Source: Rhizobium sp. NFR03 | GTDB taxonomy: Bacteria; Pseudomonadota; Alphaproteobacteria; Rhizobiales; Rhizobiaceae | Reading direction: 5' to 3' | NCBI RefSeq assembly: GCF_900111275.1 | Contig: NZ_FOGR01000002.1 | Location: 806,001-870,000 of the forward strand | Length of the DNA stretch: 64,000 nucleotides | Part shown: piece after piece, positions 16,842 to 25,573 of the stretch | How positions within the stretch are numbered: position 1 is the first letter of the stretch | How the letters are laid out: every line of letters begins with the position of its first letter | Notes under the pieces: model-generated | What the model saw: only the letters and a program-made list of their open reading frames with translations | The model's database searches: none | What the model was told of the DNA's origin: nothing | Program-made: the position numbers and the translations under genes

Positions 16842-18035
16842 GTGCGTCAGAAAGTTCGTTCGAAAGGCCGTTCTCCGGCATCCGCCTCGCCAAGCCCTTC
16901 ACGGCGCTGGTCCACACCGCTTCTCCTCGCCCTCGGCCTCTTCGTCGGTTTTCCCAGCGTTTCGGCGCATGCCGACCTCGCGACATTCATCTCCGGCATC
17001 AACCGGGGTGGCGAGCGGTGGCGGATGCACATGACCGCATCGCCGGCCGGCTCCCTGCACGAAGCGGAAATGGTTTTCAACGATCCGATCACCACCGCGG
17101 CGCTTGGCGACGGCGCGGGCATGACGCTGCCGGATGGCGGCATGGTCTCGCTCGCGGCCGCCGACAAGCAGTCCGATCCGCGCACCGATGAGGAACGCGT
17201 CAACCGCAAGGACAAGAAGGGCCGAATCGTCACGGTCGTTCCTGTCACACCGCCGAAGGATTTCTCCGCCGGCTCGATCCTGCAGCGCACCAGCGCGCTG
17301 ACGGTTCCCGTCTTCGACACGCAGGAGCGCATGGTCTTCGCCCGTCCGAAGATCCGCGGCCAGGAAATCGTGATTGCCACCGCGTTCTACAAGAAAACAC
17401 CGCCGAAGCGTGACGAAACGATGTCGCCAATGATTGCGAGCCTCGTCACCAACAACCGCGCCGATATTCTCGCGACCGCCTATGCGCCGGCCGAACCCGA
17501 TTATGCCCGCGAGTCGCCCTTCGATTCGATCCTGAAGGACGATGCGGGCAACGGGCGCTTCATCCCCGATATCTCGCCCGAAGACCACGCCTGGGCCGCA
17601 AATCCGCTGCCGGCAGATGCCTTTAGCGAAGCCGAGCAAAAATGCCTGACGTCCGGGATCTATTTCGAATCACGTGGAGAATCGGTGAAGGGCCAGGCCG
17701 CCGTCGCACAGGTCATCCTCAACCGCGTGCGAAATCCGACCTATCCCGGCTCCATCTGCGGCGTCGTCTACCAGAACAAGAACCTCTACAATCGCTGCCA
17801 GTTCTCGTTTGCCTGCGACCGCATTCCGGACATCGTCTGGTCGCCGGCGCACTGGCAGATCGCCAAGGAAATCGCGCTGGCGGTCACTGCCGGAAAGATC
17901 TGGCTGCCGGAAGTGGGCTCCGCTACGCACTACCACGCGACCTATGTCCGCCCCGACTGGGGCCCGACGATGAAGCGGCTGACCCAGATTGGCAAGCACA
18001 TCTTCTACCGCACCTATGGCGGCGGCTGGAGCTGA
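16842..18035 (+). CDS. SleB-type cell wall hydrolase
   Basis: Exported peptidoglycan hydrolase of the SleB family (Hydrolase_2). The C-terminal domain shows GIYFESRGESVKGQAAVAQV with the catalytic Glu, then LNRVRNPTYPGSICGVVYQ and FACDRIPD. The N terminus is basic, followed by the hydrophobic run LLLALGLFVGFPSVSAHA, a signal peptide or anchor. The middle (about residues 50-260) is a variable region. The start is the GTG at 16842 with GGAG six bases upstream (397 residues); the frame is open upstream without ribosome site or domain. The likely substrate is the peptidoglycan glycan strand. Confidence 0.88.
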   Translation: MRQKVRSKGRSPASASPSPSRRWSTPLLLALGLFVGFPSVSAHADLATFISGINRGGERWRMHMTASPAGSLHEAEMVFNDPITTAALGDGAGMTLPDGGMVSLAAADKQSDPRTDEERVNRKDKKGRIVTVVPVTPPKDFSAGSILQRTSALTVPVFDTQERMVFARPKIRGQEIVIATAFYKKTPPKRDETMSPMIASLVTNNRADILATAYAPAEPDYARESPFDSILKDDAGNGRFIPDISPEDHAWAANPLPADAFSEAEQKCLTSGIYFESRGESVKGQAAVAQVILNRVRNPTYPGSICGVVYQNKNLYNRCQFSFACDRIPDIVWSPAHWQIAKEIALAVTAGKIWLPEVGSATHYHATYVRPDWGPTMKRLTQIGKHIFYRTYGGGWS

Positions 18036-18371
18036 CTGCGCATAGGGAGAATCGCCCGCCGCGCCACAGCGCCCGGAGCGGCGTCCGGGCAAGCTGCGCT
18101 CGTCCGCGCGTTCCCCGTATTGCCCGTGCCGGATGCCAATACCGGCAACAGCTGGGGACAGATTCCGCCGGACGGGAATATTTCGATCACAACTCGTTGA
18201 TTTGTCAGCCGAATATTGTCGCTCGCCAGGGCATGTCTTCGCCTTGACTATGCGCGACGCCAAAACTATGGTGCGGCCGACTTCAAACGGGCCAGAGTGG
18301 CTTCAAATCGGGCCTTTGTGTGGCCGTCCCCATGGTTTATGACGGGGGTCGGAGACGCGAGGGGAGGGGCC
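18036..18371. other. Intergenic region before the atp operon
   Basis: 336 nt. A GCCCGGA/TCCGGGC hairpin at 18071-18090 follows the hydrolase but lacks a T-tract. A strong promoter lies at 18243-18272. No gene is seen. Confidence 0.6.
18243..18272 (+). promoter_or_regulatory. Promoter of the atp (F0) operon
   Basis: CTTGAC (18243-18248), 17 nt, CTATGG (18266-18271): an excellent match to the rhizobial housekeeping promoter (CTTGAC-N17-CTATAT), equivalent to TTGACT-N17-TATGGT. It lies about 100 nt before atpI. Confidence 0.75.
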
Positions 18372-18752
18372 ATGACGGACGACCGGAACGAAGGTCTGGA
18401 GGAGCGGCGCAAACGCCTCGATGCTCAACTGTCGGAACGGCGCGGCAATGAAAGTCGCGACGCGGCGGACGAGGCGAGGGCTGCCGGAAACCGCAAGGGC
18501 TATCAAGTCGCGATCAAGCTTTCGAGCGAATTCGTGGCGGCCGTCATTGTCGGGGCGCTTCTGGGCTATCTTCTGGATACTTTTGCGGGTACAGCGCCCT
18601 GGGGGATGATCGTGCTTCTCCTCCTCGGTTTCTGCGCCGGCGTGCTGAACGTCATGCGATCTGCGGGCATGGTGGCTTCGCCCCATCCGGCCGATCGTGT
18701 CGGCGAGAGACAGGGCGATGTCGGCGACGACAACAAGGGTGGCGGCGCCTGA
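18372..18752 (+). CDS. atpI: ATP synthase accessory protein AtpI
   Basis: 126-residue small membrane protein of the AtpI family, at the head of the F0 operon. A charged N terminus (residues 1-50) is followed by two membrane segments, FVAAVIVGALLGYLLDTF and WGMIVLLLLGFCAGVLNVM, and a hydrophilic tail. AtpI proteins assist c-ring assembly and may take part in Mg2+ supply. The start is set by GGGGAGGGG directly upstream; an earlier in-frame ATG at 18339 lacks one. It is 58 nt before atpB. Confidence 0.9.
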   Translation: MTDDRNEGLEERRKRLDAQLSERRGNESRDAADEARAAGNRKGYQVAIKLSSEFVAAVIVGALLGYLLDTFAGTAPWGMIVLLLLGFCAGVLNVMRSAGMVASPHPADRVGERQGDVGDDNKGGGA

Positions 18753-18810
18753 CAAGGTGCGGCAACGGGAAACAACCGCTTCAAGCGGCTGAGAGTGAGA
18801 GAGAACGACA

Positions 18811-19572
18811 GTGGCAGGCGATAAGGTAGATCCGACCCACCAGTTTATGATCAACGAGATCGTCCCGATCCATATCGGCGGCCTGAATCTCTCCTTCACC
18901 AACGCATCCCTGTTCATGGTCGCGACGCTGGTCGTTGCCATCGGCTTCCTCTACTTCACCACCACGCCGCGCTCGGTCGTTCCCGGCCGTATGCAGTCGG
19001 TGTCGGAGCTGTCCTACGAATTCATCGCCTCCATGCTGCGCGAAGGCGCCGGCAGCCACGGCATGCACTTCTTCCCGATGGTCTTCTCGCTGTTCATGTT
19101 CATCCTGACGGCGAACCTCCTCGGCATGGTGCCTTACTTCTTCACCATCACCAGTCAGATCATCGTGACCTTCGCGCTCGCGCTCTTCGTCATCGGCACG
19201 GTCCTGGTCTATGGCTTCTACAAGCATGGCTTCGGCTTCCTGAAGGTGTTCGTCCCCTCGGGCGTTCCCGGCATCCTGCTGCCGCTGGTCGTCGCCATCG
19301 AAATCATCTCGTTCCTGTCGCGCCCCATCAGCCTCTCGGTCCGTCTCTTCGCCAACATGCTGGCGGGTCACATCACGCTGAAGGTTTTTGCAGGTTTCGT
19401 CGCATCGCTCGGCACCATGGGTGCGCTCGGCATCGGCGGCGCCATCCTGCCTCTCATCATGACCGTGGCGCTCACGGGTCTCGAATTCCTCGTCGCCTTC
19501 CTTCAGGCCTACGTCTTCGCGGTACTGACCTGCATGTACCTGAACGACGCGGTCCATCCGGGCGGTCACTGA
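18811..19572 (+). CDS. atpB: F0 ATP synthase subunit a
   Basis: 253-residue membrane subunit a, which carries the proton half-channels against the c-ring. Family signatures are [14 protein letters not shown], with the essential arginine, and the C-terminal helix [24 protein letters not shown]. The start codon is GTG (GTG GCA GGC GAT), with a purine-rich GAGAGAGAACGACA before it. Part of atpI-B-E-F'-F. Confidence 0.97.
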   Translation: MAGDKVDPTHQFMINEIVPIHIGGLNLSFTNASLFMVATLVVAIGFLYFTTTPRSVVPGRMQSVSELSYEFIASMLREGAGSHGMHFFPMVFSLFMFILTANLLGMVPYFFTITSQIIVTFALALFVIGTVLVYGFYKHGFGFLKVFVPSGVPGILLPLVVAIEIISFLSRPISLSVRLFANMLAGHITLKVFAGFVASLGTMGALGIGGAILPLIMTVALTGLEFLVAFLQAYVFAVLTCMYLNDAVHPGGH

Positions 19573-19651
19573 GGAATAAGTCACGCAGGCCGGCAATCGA
19601 TCGTCGCGCCTGCCAAGAAAAGCCGCAACAACCCTTCTCAAGGAGATCAAC

Positions 19652-19879
19652 ATGGAAGCGGAAGCAGCAAAGTACATCGGCGCGGGTCTGGCATGCCTCG
19701 GCATGGCCGGCACGGCTCTCGGCCTCGGCAACATCTTCGGCAGCTACCTCTCGGGCGCGCTTCGCAACCCGTCGGCAGCCGACAGCCAGTTCGGCCGCCT
19801 CGTATTCGGCTTCGCCGTTACGGAAGCTCTGGGCATCTTCTCGCTGCTCGTAGCTCTGCTCCTCCTGTTCGCCGTCTAA
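19652..19879 (+). CDS. atpE: F0 ATP synthase subunit c
   Basis: 75-residue c-ring subunit: two helices joined by a polar loop (ALRNPSAAD), with the proton-binding Glu in AVTEALGIF on helix 2. Translation is well primed (CAAGGAGATC before the ATG), as expected for the subunit needed in about ten or more copies. The region downstream, before atpF', carries a threefold hairpin repeat that may protect or attenuate the message. Confidence 0.98.
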   Translation: MEAEAAKYIGAGLACLGMAGTALGLGNIFGSYLSGALRNPSAADSQFGRLVFGFAVTEALGIFSLLVALLLLFAV

Positions 19880-19897
19880 GACGGTCGAGCTCGCCGG

Positions 19898-20008
19898 GCC
19901 GCGACGACGTCGTGGCCCGTTATGCTCTGAACAGTGCCGCGACGACGTCGTGGCCCGTTATGCTTTGACAGTGCCGCGATCCGTCGCGGCCCGTCATCCT
20001 TTTACAGT
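19898..20008 (+). repeat. Threefold tandem hairpin repeat between atpE and atpF'
   Basis: Three consecutive units of 38, 37 and 36 nt (19898-19935, 19936-19972, 19973-20008), each starting GCCGCGA and ending ACAGT. Each forms a hairpin: units 1 and 2 as GCCGCGAC/GTCGTGGC with a 3-nt loop, unit 3 as GCCGCGA/TCGCGGC with a TCCG loop. The arms are kept while the loop and one pair differ (G-T in units 1 and 2, G-C in unit 3). Confidence 0.9.
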
Positions 20009-20077
20009 GCCGCCATTCTCCTTCGCGTATAGAAGGGGACATCAGCTTGGCCTTTTGAGTTGCCCCTGGAGATGAGC

Positions 20078-20686
20078 ATGTTCGTGACCGCGGCCTATGC
20101 CCAGTCAACCACACCTCCCGAGGGCGAGACACCCCATGCCGCGCCTGGCGACGTGCACACCGAGACCGGTGTCGCATCGGAAGGCGCCCACGGCTCCGGC
20201 GTGTTTCCGCCTTTCGACCAATCGACATTCGCATCGCAGCTCGTGTGGCTGGCGATCACGTTCGGCCTGTTCTATCTGCTGATGCAGAAGGTGATCATGC
20301 CGCGGATCGCTGCTATCCTTGGCGAGCGTCATGATGCCATCGCCCGCGATCTCGACGCGGCATCGCGCTCCAAAGCCGATGCCGACGCCGCTATCGCGTC
20401 CTACGAGCAGGAACTGGCTGCCGCCCGCGCCAAGGGTAACGCCATCGCCGCCAGCGCCCGCGAAGCGGCCAAGGTGAAGGCTGCTGCCGACCGCGCCGCC
20501 ATCGAAGCTGCTCTCAACGACAAGATCGTCGCTGCCGAAAGCCGCATAGCGGACATCAAGGCCAGCGCGCTTGCCGATGTCGGCGCTATCGCCGAGGAAA
20601 CCGCGTCCACCGTCGTCGAGCAGCTGCTTGGCCGCGACGTGCCACGCACCGAAATCGCATCCGCCGTCAAGGCTGCGGCAGAGTAA
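20078..20686 (+). CDS. atpF': F0 ATP synthase subunit b'
   Basis: 202-residue b' subunit of the peripheral stalk. The N terminus MFVTAAYAQ is typical for rhizobial b'. A His/Gly-rich stretch is followed by a membrane helix ([18 protein letters not shown]) and a long alanine-rich coiled coil. Photosynthetic bacteria and alphaproteobacteria have separate b and b' genes, and both are here. Of several in-frame starts (TTG 20060, ATG 20072, ATG 20078) only 20078 has a GGAG at correct spacing. Atp genes follow at 12 nt. Confidence 0.95.
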   Translation: MFVTAAYAQSTTPPEGETPHAAPGDVHTETGVASEGAHGSGVFPPFDQSTFASQLVWLAITFGLFYLLMQKVIMPRIAAILGERHDAIARDLDAASRSKADADAAIASYEQELAAARAKGNAIAASAREAAKVKAAADRAAIEAALNDKIVAAESRIADIKASALADVGAIAEETASTVVEQLLGRDVPRTEIASAVKAAAE

Positions 20687-20698
20687 GGGAGAAGACAG

Positions 20699-21190
20699 AT
20701 GGATTTGACCTCTCTGGCAACATTCTGGGCGACCGTCGGCCTCGTCCTTTTCCTCGCTCTCATCGTGTACCTCAAGGTACCCGGCATGATGGGCAAGCAG
20801 CTTGACGAGCGTGCGGCGCGCATTCGCAACGAGCTCGCTGAAGCCAAGCGTCTTCGGGAAGAAGCACAGGCCCTGCTGGTGGAATACCAGAAGAAGCGCA
20901 AGGAAGCCGAAGCGGAAGCCGCCAATATTGTGGCTGCCGCCGAGCGTGAAGCCGAAGCGCTGACGGCCGATGCCAAGCTGAAGACGGAAGAATTCGTCGC
21001 CCGCCGCACCACGCTGTCGGAGCAGAAGATCCGCCAGGCCGAAACCGACGCCATCAACGCAGTCCGCGCCACGGCGGTCGATATCGCGATTGCCGCTGCA
21101 GAACACGTCATCGAAGCCAAGGCCGACGCGCCGACCCAGCAGGCCCTCTTCGCCAGCTCCGTCAGCGAGGTCAAGACGCGGCTGAACTAA
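20699..21190 (+). CDS. atpF: F0 ATP synthase subunit b
   Basis: 163-residue b subunit: N-terminal membrane helix (FWATVGLVLFLALIVYLKV), then a charged coiled coil that reaches to F1. It starts 12 nt after atpF' with AAGGGAGAAG as ribosome site. It is the last gene of the F0 operon and is followed by an intrinsic terminator; the F1 genes are not in the window, as usual for rhizobia, where F0 and F1 are in separate operons. Confidence 0.97.
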   Translation: MDLTSLATFWATVGLVLFLALIVYLKVPGMMGKQLDERAARIRNELAEAKRLREEAQALLVEYQKKRKEAEAEAANIVAAAEREAEALTADAKLKTEEFVARRTTLSEQKIRQAETDAINAVRATAVDIAIAAAEHVIEAKADAPTQQALFASSVSEVKTRLN

Positions 21191-21298
21191 GCGCAATCTG
21201 CACCGGATGCCTTGTGCTTTGGCATCGGGAGGCCTCGGTGCCCGAATGTCGGACACGCCGCAAAGACGAGCGGACAGGGACGGCAAGGAAACGATCGA

Positions 21299-21326
21299 AA
21301 GGCTGGCCCATGGTGCCGGCCTTTTT
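21299..21326 (+). terminator. Intrinsic terminator of the F0 operon
   Basis: AAGGCTGGC (21299-21307) pairs with GCCGGCCTT (21315-21323), one wobble, 7-nt loop, followed by further T residues. Confidence 0.9.
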
Positions 21327-21450
21327 CGTTTGCCAGACCAGCAAGACTTCGAGGCTATCCCTCACCCTGAGCTTCTCCTCCGCTTGCGGAACGAGGGGAC
21401 GTGCCCTGCATGGCGTTTTGATTTTGATGTGTGGCGGAAGCAGTGCCTAA

Positions 21451-21530
21451 GGGTCCCTTCTCCCCGTGCGCAGGGAGAGGTGGCAGTCGCCGGAGGAGGG
21501 GTTGCTGCCCACGTTGACGCCTTCCTCGTA
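21451..21530. repeat. Possible dispersed intergenic palindromic element
   Basis: The stretch with CTTCTCCCCGTGCGCAGGG followed by GAGGTGGC and GGAGGAGGGG resembles the TTCTCCCC...GGGGAGAAGG...GATGAGGGG elements spread between genes in Rhizobium and Agrobacterium. Only one copy is in the window, so repetition could not be tested. Confidence 0.35.
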
Positions 21531-21553
21531 CCCCGTTCCACAATCCACAACCG

Positions 21554-22168
21554 TCACCGCGTCGCGACGATCCCCACGGCAGCGCCGATCATCAACCCGC
21601 CTGCTGCCCGGTTGACACGACGGATGACCTTGGTGGTTCGCAGCAGTCGGCGTGCTCGAATGGCGAGAAGAACATGGCCACCGATCACCACGGCCTCGAC
21701 GGCAAGAATGATCGCTGCGAGTTCGAGAAGTGTCGTTGTCGTGAATGTCGTGCCGACGACATTCGGCAGAAGCGCGATGTAGAAGAGCGGCATTTTCGGA
21801 TTGCCAAGGTTCAGCGCAATGCCCGTGCAGAAGACGCCGAGGAGGCTGCCCCGGTCGGAGAGCGCCTGCATTTCGGGAAGGACAGGCACCGCTGTCCAAA
21901 GGCGTATTCCCATCCAGACGAGATAGGCAGCGCCCGCGAAACGAAGGGCGGTCATCAGTGTGCCCATCTCCGAGGCAAGCACCGAGAGGCCGAAGGCGGC
22001 CAGCGACAGGAAAACGAGAATACCGAAGACGGTGCCGGCGCCATAGGCAAGACCGGAGGCGGGGCCATGGGAGATCGTGCGCAGCACGATCGTCATATTG
22101 TCCGGCCCGGGACTTGCGGCGAAGACGAAGAAGGTCAGGGCGAAGGCAAGAAGCGTCACAGCATCCAT
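21554..22168 (-). CDS. LysE/RhtB-family amino acid exporter
   Basis: 204-residue inner-membrane exporter with about six hydrophobic segments. The family signature near the N terminus is ASPGPDNMTIVLRTI, with the Gly/Ala-rich GLAYGAGTVFGI after it. LNLGNPKMPLFYIALLP is the second conserved block. LysE/RhtB proteins export basic or neutral amino acids or homoserine lactones; the substrate here is unknown. The start has CAGGAGAAC at good spacing. It is monocistronic and convergent with the atp operon. Confidence 0.88.
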   Translation of the reverse strand: MDAVTLLAFALTFFVFAASPGPDNMTIVLRTISHGPASGLAYGAGTVFGILVFLSLAAFGLSVLASEMGTLMTALRFAGAAYLVWMGIRLWTAVPVLPEMQALSDRGSLLGVFCTGIALNLGNPKMPLFYIALLPNVVGTTFTTTTLLELAAIILAVEAVVIGGHVLLAIRARRLLRTTKVIRRVNRAAGGLMIGAAVGIVATR

Positions 22169-22764
22169 GTGGTTCTCCTGCGGCGCGGGGAGCCGATGAG
22201 ATCCAGCCTACAATGTCTTTCCGAGCGGTTCCAGCAGAAGATGAGGCGTCGCTCATGGACTCCTGCGAACGTCGCTCTCTCGGCACGCTCGCATGGTTTG
22301 TCCGGTTGAACGGCGGCACGGTCTGTCGCGCGGTCGACACAGGCTGTTGTGCACCACAGCAACGGAGGAAATATGAGGTCCTGTTGCAGGATGTCTTGAA
22401 CCGGGTTCACCCAAAATCTTGCTTGGTGCTCCGGGTGTTGGAGGCTGCGTCGGGCACCAATCATAACGTGCCGCTTCAAGCCGAGCCTCAGGCAGCATGG
22501 AGCCGCTGATGTTGCAGGTGATGCTAGTAATTGGGCGGTCTGCCGAGATCGGAAGCCCCGAGGCGGGGTCCTGCGGTCACGGCGCCCGAGTCTTCGATCA
22601 TGTCGGCGCTCTGCCGCACGACCATGTCCATCTGCCCGGCGGCGGACGTGACCTCGGCAAGCGCCGCCGACTGCCTGCCGGAGACAGCCACGAGGTCCGG
22701 CACCGGCGCGGATCGGGCTGGGGATCTGCCCGGATGCATCGGAGGAGACTGGGCAAAGGCTGCT
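22169..22764. other. Gene-poor region with a receptor remnant
   Basis: 596 nt between the LysE gene and rnhB, with no intact gene. A piece of a chemotaxis receptor is recognisable at about 22580-22700 on the minus strand. The rest shows no family similarity by eye. Confidence 0.6.
22580..22700 (-). pseudogene. Remnant of a methyl-accepting chemotaxis protein
   Basis: The minus-strand translation reads VAVSGRQSAALAEV, then QMDMVVRQSADMIEDS. This follows the conserved receptor pattern IAxxSxxQSxGLxEVxxAVxQMDxxTQQNAAMVEES near the C-terminal end of the signalling domain. Neither the hairpin tip nor any sensor or membrane part is present, and the reading frame spans only 71 codons. I read it as the decayed tail of a lost receptor gene. 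Confidence 0.6.
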
Positions 22765-23460
22765 TCAGCGTATCACAGAGATCTCGGCCGAAGCGATGTC
22801 CGTCTCGGCTTCATCGCTCCGCAACGGGCGAAACGTCATACGGTGAAGCCGGCAGGGGCCGTGAAGGATGATGGCGCTGCGGTGATGCGCGGTGGCGTAG
22901 CCGGCATGCATGGCAAAGCCGTAGCCGGGAAAGACGCCGTCCGCCCGTGTCATCATCCTGTCGCGGGCGACCTTGGCGACGATGGAGGCTGCGGCGATGG
23001 ACAGGGAGCGGGCGTCGCCCTTGATGACGGCGCGGCCTTCGCAGGCGAGCCCGGGCGGCACGTCCCGGCCGTCCGCAAGAACGAGGGCCGGCCGCCGGTT
23101 AAGGCCGCAGACCGCGCGCCGCATCGCGTCCAGGCTTGCCTTGCGAATATCCGTGCCGTCGATGCGGCCCGCGCCCGACGATGCGATGGAGACAGTCGCG
23201 GTCGCAAGGATTTCGGCAAACAGCACTTCGCGTCGCTGCGCCGTCAGCTGCTTGCTGTCGTTCAAACCCTCAGGGATGCGCTTCGGGTCGAGAATGACGG
23301 CGGCTGCGACCACAGGACCGGCAAGCGGGCCTCGTCCGGCCTCGTCCGTGCCGGCAACAGGCCAAAGGCCTTCCCGCCGTGCCGCGTCTTCCAGACTGAA
23401 ATCAGGTGTCAGACGGATATCGAAGAGAAGCGGGGAATCGGTCGTGATGCGGCGTGCCAT
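22765..23460 (-). CDS. rnhB: Ribonuclease HII
   Basis: 231-residue RNase HII, which cleaves RNA in RNA-DNA hybrids and starts ribonucleotide removal. It has [19 protein letters not shown] with the catalytic Asp-Glu pair, LNDSKQL, the third acidic site in ALVLADG, and [21 protein letters not shown]. The start at MARRITTDS is chosen by family length; the preceding twelve codons look non-coding. The ribosome site is weak. It follows the radical SAM gene on the same strand, 181 nt later. Confidence 0.95.
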   Translation of the reverse strand: MARRITTDSPLLFDIRLTPDFSLEDAARREGLWPVAGTDEAGRGPLAGPVVAAAVILDPKRIPEGLNDSKQLTAQRREVLFAEILATATVSIASSGAGRIDGTDIRKASLDAMRRAVCGLNRRPALVLADGRDVPPGLACEGRAVIKGDARSLSIAAASIVAKVARDRMMTRADGVFPGYGFAMHAGYATAHHRSAIILHGPCRLHRMTFRPLRSDEAETDIASAEISVIR

Positions 23461-23641
23461 GGTGGGAAACTCGCACGAGAGACCGATTCCCCGCAAGACC
23501 CCCAGGCGGATGCGGCGGCGCCAGGGGGCATAGGGCAGGTGGCTTTGCGGAAACCGCCTGCCTCGAGTGACCGCATGTTACGAGGGACATGCGGCCCCAT
23601 TCATCATCCGGCATCAAGCCGGAGGGAAAGATCGGTTAGGC

Positions 23642-24799
23642 TCAGAGCAGGGAAAGCTGGACGCCTGTCCCGAGCGGGGGAACGAAGATGTCGCAGTTCA
23701 ACGCCCGCCGGTTGGTGTTCAGCTCAAGACGCTTGGCGGCAAGCTCGAAGCGGCGGCCGATCTGCCAGGCATAGGGACCGGCGCCCTTCATCCGCTTGGT
23801 GAAGTCGGCATCGTAGTCCTTGCCGTCGCGCATCGAGCGCACGAGCGACATGACGTGCCGGTAGCGGTCGGGATAATGTTGCAGCAGCCAGTCGCGGAAG
23901 AGGGGGCTCACCTCCAGCGGCAGGCGCAGGATGACATAGCTCGCCTCCGTCGCGCCGGCCGCCTTGGCTGAATCCAGCACGCGCTCGATCTCGTGGTCGT
24001 TCAGCGCCGGGATGACGGGCGCCATCAGCACGCTGGTGGGAATACCGGCCTCCGACAGCTTGCGGATCGCGTCCAGCCGCTTTTCCGGCGTCGAGGCACG
24101 AGGCTCCATCAGTCGCGCCAGCTTGCGGTCGAGCGTCGTGACCGACAGGCCGACGCGCGCCAGGCCTTTCTCTGCCATGGGGGCGAGAATGTCGATGTCA
24201 CGGATGACCATCGCCGATTTGGTGACGATCATGACCGGGTGATCCGCCGCCTTCAGCACCTCGAGAATCTGGCGCATGATCCGCCACTCCTTCTCGATTG
24301 GCTGATAGGGATCCGTATTCGTCCCGATGGCGATCGGCTTCACCTTGTAGCCGGGCTTGGCCAGTTCGCGCTCCAGCAGCTTGGCCGCATCGGGCTTGGC
24401 AAACAGCCGCGCCTCGAAATCCAGTCCTGCGGACAGGCCCATGTAGGCATGCGTCGGTCGCGCGAAACAGTAGATGCAGCCATGCTCGCAGCCACGGTAG
24501 GGATTGACCGAACGGTCGAAGGGAATGTCGGGCGAATCGTTGCGCGCGATGATCGTGCGCGGCTTTTCCACCTGCACCTCCGTCTTGAACGGCGGCAGGT
24601 CTTCCAGAGAATTCCAGCCATCATCCTCGGTGCTGCGCGTCACAGGCTCGAACCTTCCCGAGGTATTGATCCCGGCGCCGCGCCCGCGACGGCGATCCAC
24701 CTCGATGCGAAGGCCGCTCTCGACCATCAGCGCGTCGGCAACATCGGCCCGATTGCCGGGCGCGAATGCGCCCTGCCTTACATGGGACAGATCGTTCAT
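23642..24799 (-). CDS. Radical SAM protein of the PA0069/SplB-like family
   Basis: 385-residue radical SAM enzyme. The [4Fe-4S]/SAM motif is CEHGCIYC (CxxxCxxC), preceded by NPYRGC. Further family marks are GTNTDPYQPIEK and VMIVTKS. It belongs to the group annotated as DNA repair photolyase (COG1533), related to spore photoproduct lyase, though its substrate is not established. The N terminus is charged (RRRGRGAGINTSGRFEP). The gene is preceded by a promoter overlapped by a LexA-type operator, which suggests SOS control. The rnhB gene follows on the same strand. Confidence 0.88.
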   Translation of the reverse strand: MNDLSHVRQGAFAPGNRADVADALMVESGLRIEVDRRRGRGAGINTSGRFEPVTRSTEDDGWNSLEDLPPFKTEVQVEKPRTIIARNDSPDIPFDRSVNPYRGCEHGCIYCFARPTHAYMGLSAGLDFEARLFAKPDAAKLLERELAKPGYKVKPIAIGTNTDPYQPIEKEWRIMRQILEVLKAADHPVMIVTKSAMVIRDIDILAPMAEKGLARVGLSVTTLDRKLARLMEPRASTPEKRLDAIRKLSEAGIPTSVLMAPVIPALNDHEIERVLDSAKAAGATEASYVILRLPLEVSPLFRDWLLQHYPDRYRHVMSLVRSMRDGKDYDADFTKRMKGAGPYAWQIGRRFELAAKRLELNTNRRALNCDIFVPPLGTGVQLSLL

Positions 24800-24870
24800 G
24801 GGACACTCCGGGGAACATGGACGATCTGGCTTTACCCAATCGTCATGTCGTCTCTCTTCCGTTAGTGCTA

Positions 24871-24899
24871 ACCATAAAATGAGAACAATGCAAGAACAA
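24871..24899 (-). promoter_or_regulatory. Promoter with LexA box for the radical SAM gene
   Basis: GAAC-N7-GAAC (24883-24897) is an exact alphaproteobacterial LexA box. On the minus strand a promoter TTGTTC (24899-24894), 17 nt, TATGGT (24876-24871) overlaps it, so a bound LexA would cover the -35 element and spacer. It lies 84 nt before the radical SAM start. Confidence 0.7.
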
Positions 24900-25031
24900 A
24901 TACACTGTCGACCGCATCGGGATCCTTTCGGCTGGGTCGGGTAGCGCGCGGATTCATCATGAATGACAGGATACTTGCCTGATCTTGGCAGGATTTATGG
25001 CATTCCGATGTGCAATGCGGTAGGACCGGCC

Positions 25032-25544
25032 ATGCTCACGATCCTGATGGAAACCCGCGATAGCGAGACGAGGCTGGCACAATCGCTGGCCGCGCTGGTG
25101 GCCGGCGCCGTGGAGGGGCTTGTCAGCGACGTGATCATCCTCGATCACGGCTCGCAGGATGCCTCCGGCCGCGTTGCCGACGCGGCAGGTGCGCGGTTCC
25201 TCACAAGCTGGGATATGGCGGATGTCATCGGGTCGGCGCGGGGCGAGTGGCTCCTGTTGATCGAGCCGGGCGCCCGGCCGCTCGGGCGCTGGGTGGATGA
25301 GATCGCCGAGCACATGGCCATCGGCGGCGGTCCTGCCTGCTTCTCCGCCTCCCGCCGGCACCGAAGGCCGCTTCTGGCACGTCTCGCATCGCGCCGCCCG
25401 CCGCTTGAGCTGGGCTTCCTGATCAAGCGCGCTCAGGTCACCGGTATGACGAGACCGGGCATGACGCTCGCCGATTTCGTGTCCCGCCGCGGCGTGCACC
25501 GCCTGTCTAGCGAGCTTATGCCCGCCTGGGCTTCAGGTCGTTAA
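25032..25544 (+). CDS. Small glycosyltransferase-2-like protein
   Basis: 170-residue protein resembling a shortened GT2 domain: SDVIILDHGSQDASGRVADAAGARFL follows the usual strand-helix pattern around the nucleotide-binding Asp, and SARGEWLLLIEPGARPL resembles the segment leading to the DxD site, though a clear DxD is missing. It is much shorter than a full GT2 enzyme (about 250 residues or more), so catalytic activity is doubtful. The start MLTILMETRD has TAGGA nearby; a Met eight codons earlier is possible. It is divergent from the radical SAM gene and convergent with moaB. Confidence 0.7.
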   Translation: MLTILMETRDSETRLAQSLAALVAGAVEGLVSDVIILDHGSQDASGRVADAAGARFLTSWDMADVIGSARGEWLLLIEPGARPLGRWVDEIAEHMAIGGGPACFSASRRHRRPLLARLASRRPPLELGFLIKRAQVTGMTRPGMTLADFVSRRGVHRLSSELMPAWASGR

Positions 25545-25573
25545 GGGTTTCAAGAAAGGCCCTCACCACGCTC

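Larger units (their letters stand above)
21191..21553. other. Intergenic region after the atp operon
   Basis: 363 nt between convergent genes. It holds the atp terminator (21299-21326) and an imperfect palindrome resembling a dispersed rhizobial intergenic element (about 21451-21530). No gene is seen. Confidence 0.6.

Noticed and set aside
19880-20077. CRISPR array (repeats between atpE and atpF')
   Set aside because: The units are tandem without spacers and form hairpins; no cas genes are present.
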